Origin: UBA12567 sp964598425
Lineage (GTDB): Bacteria; Planctomycetota; Phycisphaerae; Phycisphaerales; SM1A02
DNA length: 6,164 bases
Assembly: GCA_964598425.1 (NCBI GenBank)
Contig: CAZRBV010000073.1
Coordinates: forward strand, 1-6,164
Reading direction: 5' to 3'
The position numbers and the translations under genes are program-made. Each line of letters opens with the position of its first letter. Positions within the stretch are counted from its first letter, which is position 1. The notes beneath the pieces were generated by a model. The model did no database searches and was not told the DNA's origin. It saw only the letters and a program-made list of their open reading frames with translations. Below are positions 6,061 through 6,164 of this stretch, piece after piece.

Positions 6061-6164
6061 ATGGTGATGATTGCACTGCATGTCGTGGCGGCGCTCGTGG
6101 GGGGGAGCGCCGCTGGGGATGGCCCCCGCGCTGGCGCAGGGCGGCGAGGAATCGCTGCCGATCG
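6061..6164 (+). CDS. Start of an exported protein, apparently frameshifted in its signal peptide; runs off the window
   Basis: ATG 6061, behind a good ribosome site, opens a frame that begins MVMIALHVVAALV, a hydrophobic signal-peptide core. It then turns into a Gly/Ala/Arg-rich stretch with poorer codon choice. From the seven-G run at 6099-6105 onward, the +2 frame reads GAPLGMAPALA then QGGEESLPI, an ideal signal peptide end with an ALA/Q cleavage site and G/C at almost every third position. Removing one G joins the halves into one signal peptide of about 26 residues. So the gene is probably real and exported, with either a sequencing error or a true slippage mutation at the G run. The body of the protein lies outside the window, so its function is unknown. 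Confidence 0.55.
   Translation, partial: MVMIALHVVAALVGGSAAGDGPRAGAGRRGIAAD

Noticed and set aside
5381..6076. Minus-strand open frame of 231 codons opposite the membrane protein
   Set aside because: Pro/Arg/Ser/His-rich and without motif, whereas the plus strand shows clean hydrophobic helices and a start coupled to the upstream gene.

Overview
The window looks like chromosomal DNA from a high-GC planctomycete, most likely of the Phycisphaerae type. Three family signatures suggest this: an ECF sigma factor of the planctomycete kinase-linked kind, a very large membrane Ser/Thr kinase with a WD40 C-terminus, and a secreted protein ending in a 'CPAD…DGDG…AWG' dockerin-like tail with 'DCNGDGIVD…DGNGVPD' calcium-binding linkers. 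This placement rests on recognising families by eye. No database search was run.

Layout. Bases 1-3178, minus strand: a two-gene operon in which an ECF sigma factor (3178 to 2570) overlaps by 11 bases the start of a Ser/Thr kinase (2580 down through base 1). The kinase frame is open for 860 codons and its C-terminus lies outside the window. Bases 3179-3408: a divergent intergenic region that should carry the promoters of both directions. Bases 3409-5241, plus strand: a 610-residue exported protein with three C-type-lectin-like modules, each followed by a 30-residue acidic calcium-type linker, then a dockerin-like pair of loops. Bases 5258-5947, plus strand: a small membrane protein with a GYF_2-like N-terminus and a DUF4870/Tic20-like membrane part. 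It is linked to the lectin gene by a six-codon mini-ORF with its own strong Shine-Dalgarno sequence. Bases 6061-6164, plus strand: the start of another exported protein, whose signal peptide appears to be split between two frames at a run of seven G.

How the parts may work together. The sigma factor and kinase are almost certainly co-transcribed and translationally coupled, and no anti-sigma gene is visible. Control of the sigma factor by the kinase is therefore a reasonable hypothesis, with the WD40 part, which follows the single membrane helix, as an outward-facing sensor. Whether they control the divergent lectin gene cannot be decided from sequence. No RNA gene, mobile element, CRISPR array or clear intrinsic terminator was seen. 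The window is mostly recognisable planctomycete architecture with several unusual details, not an obvious new system.
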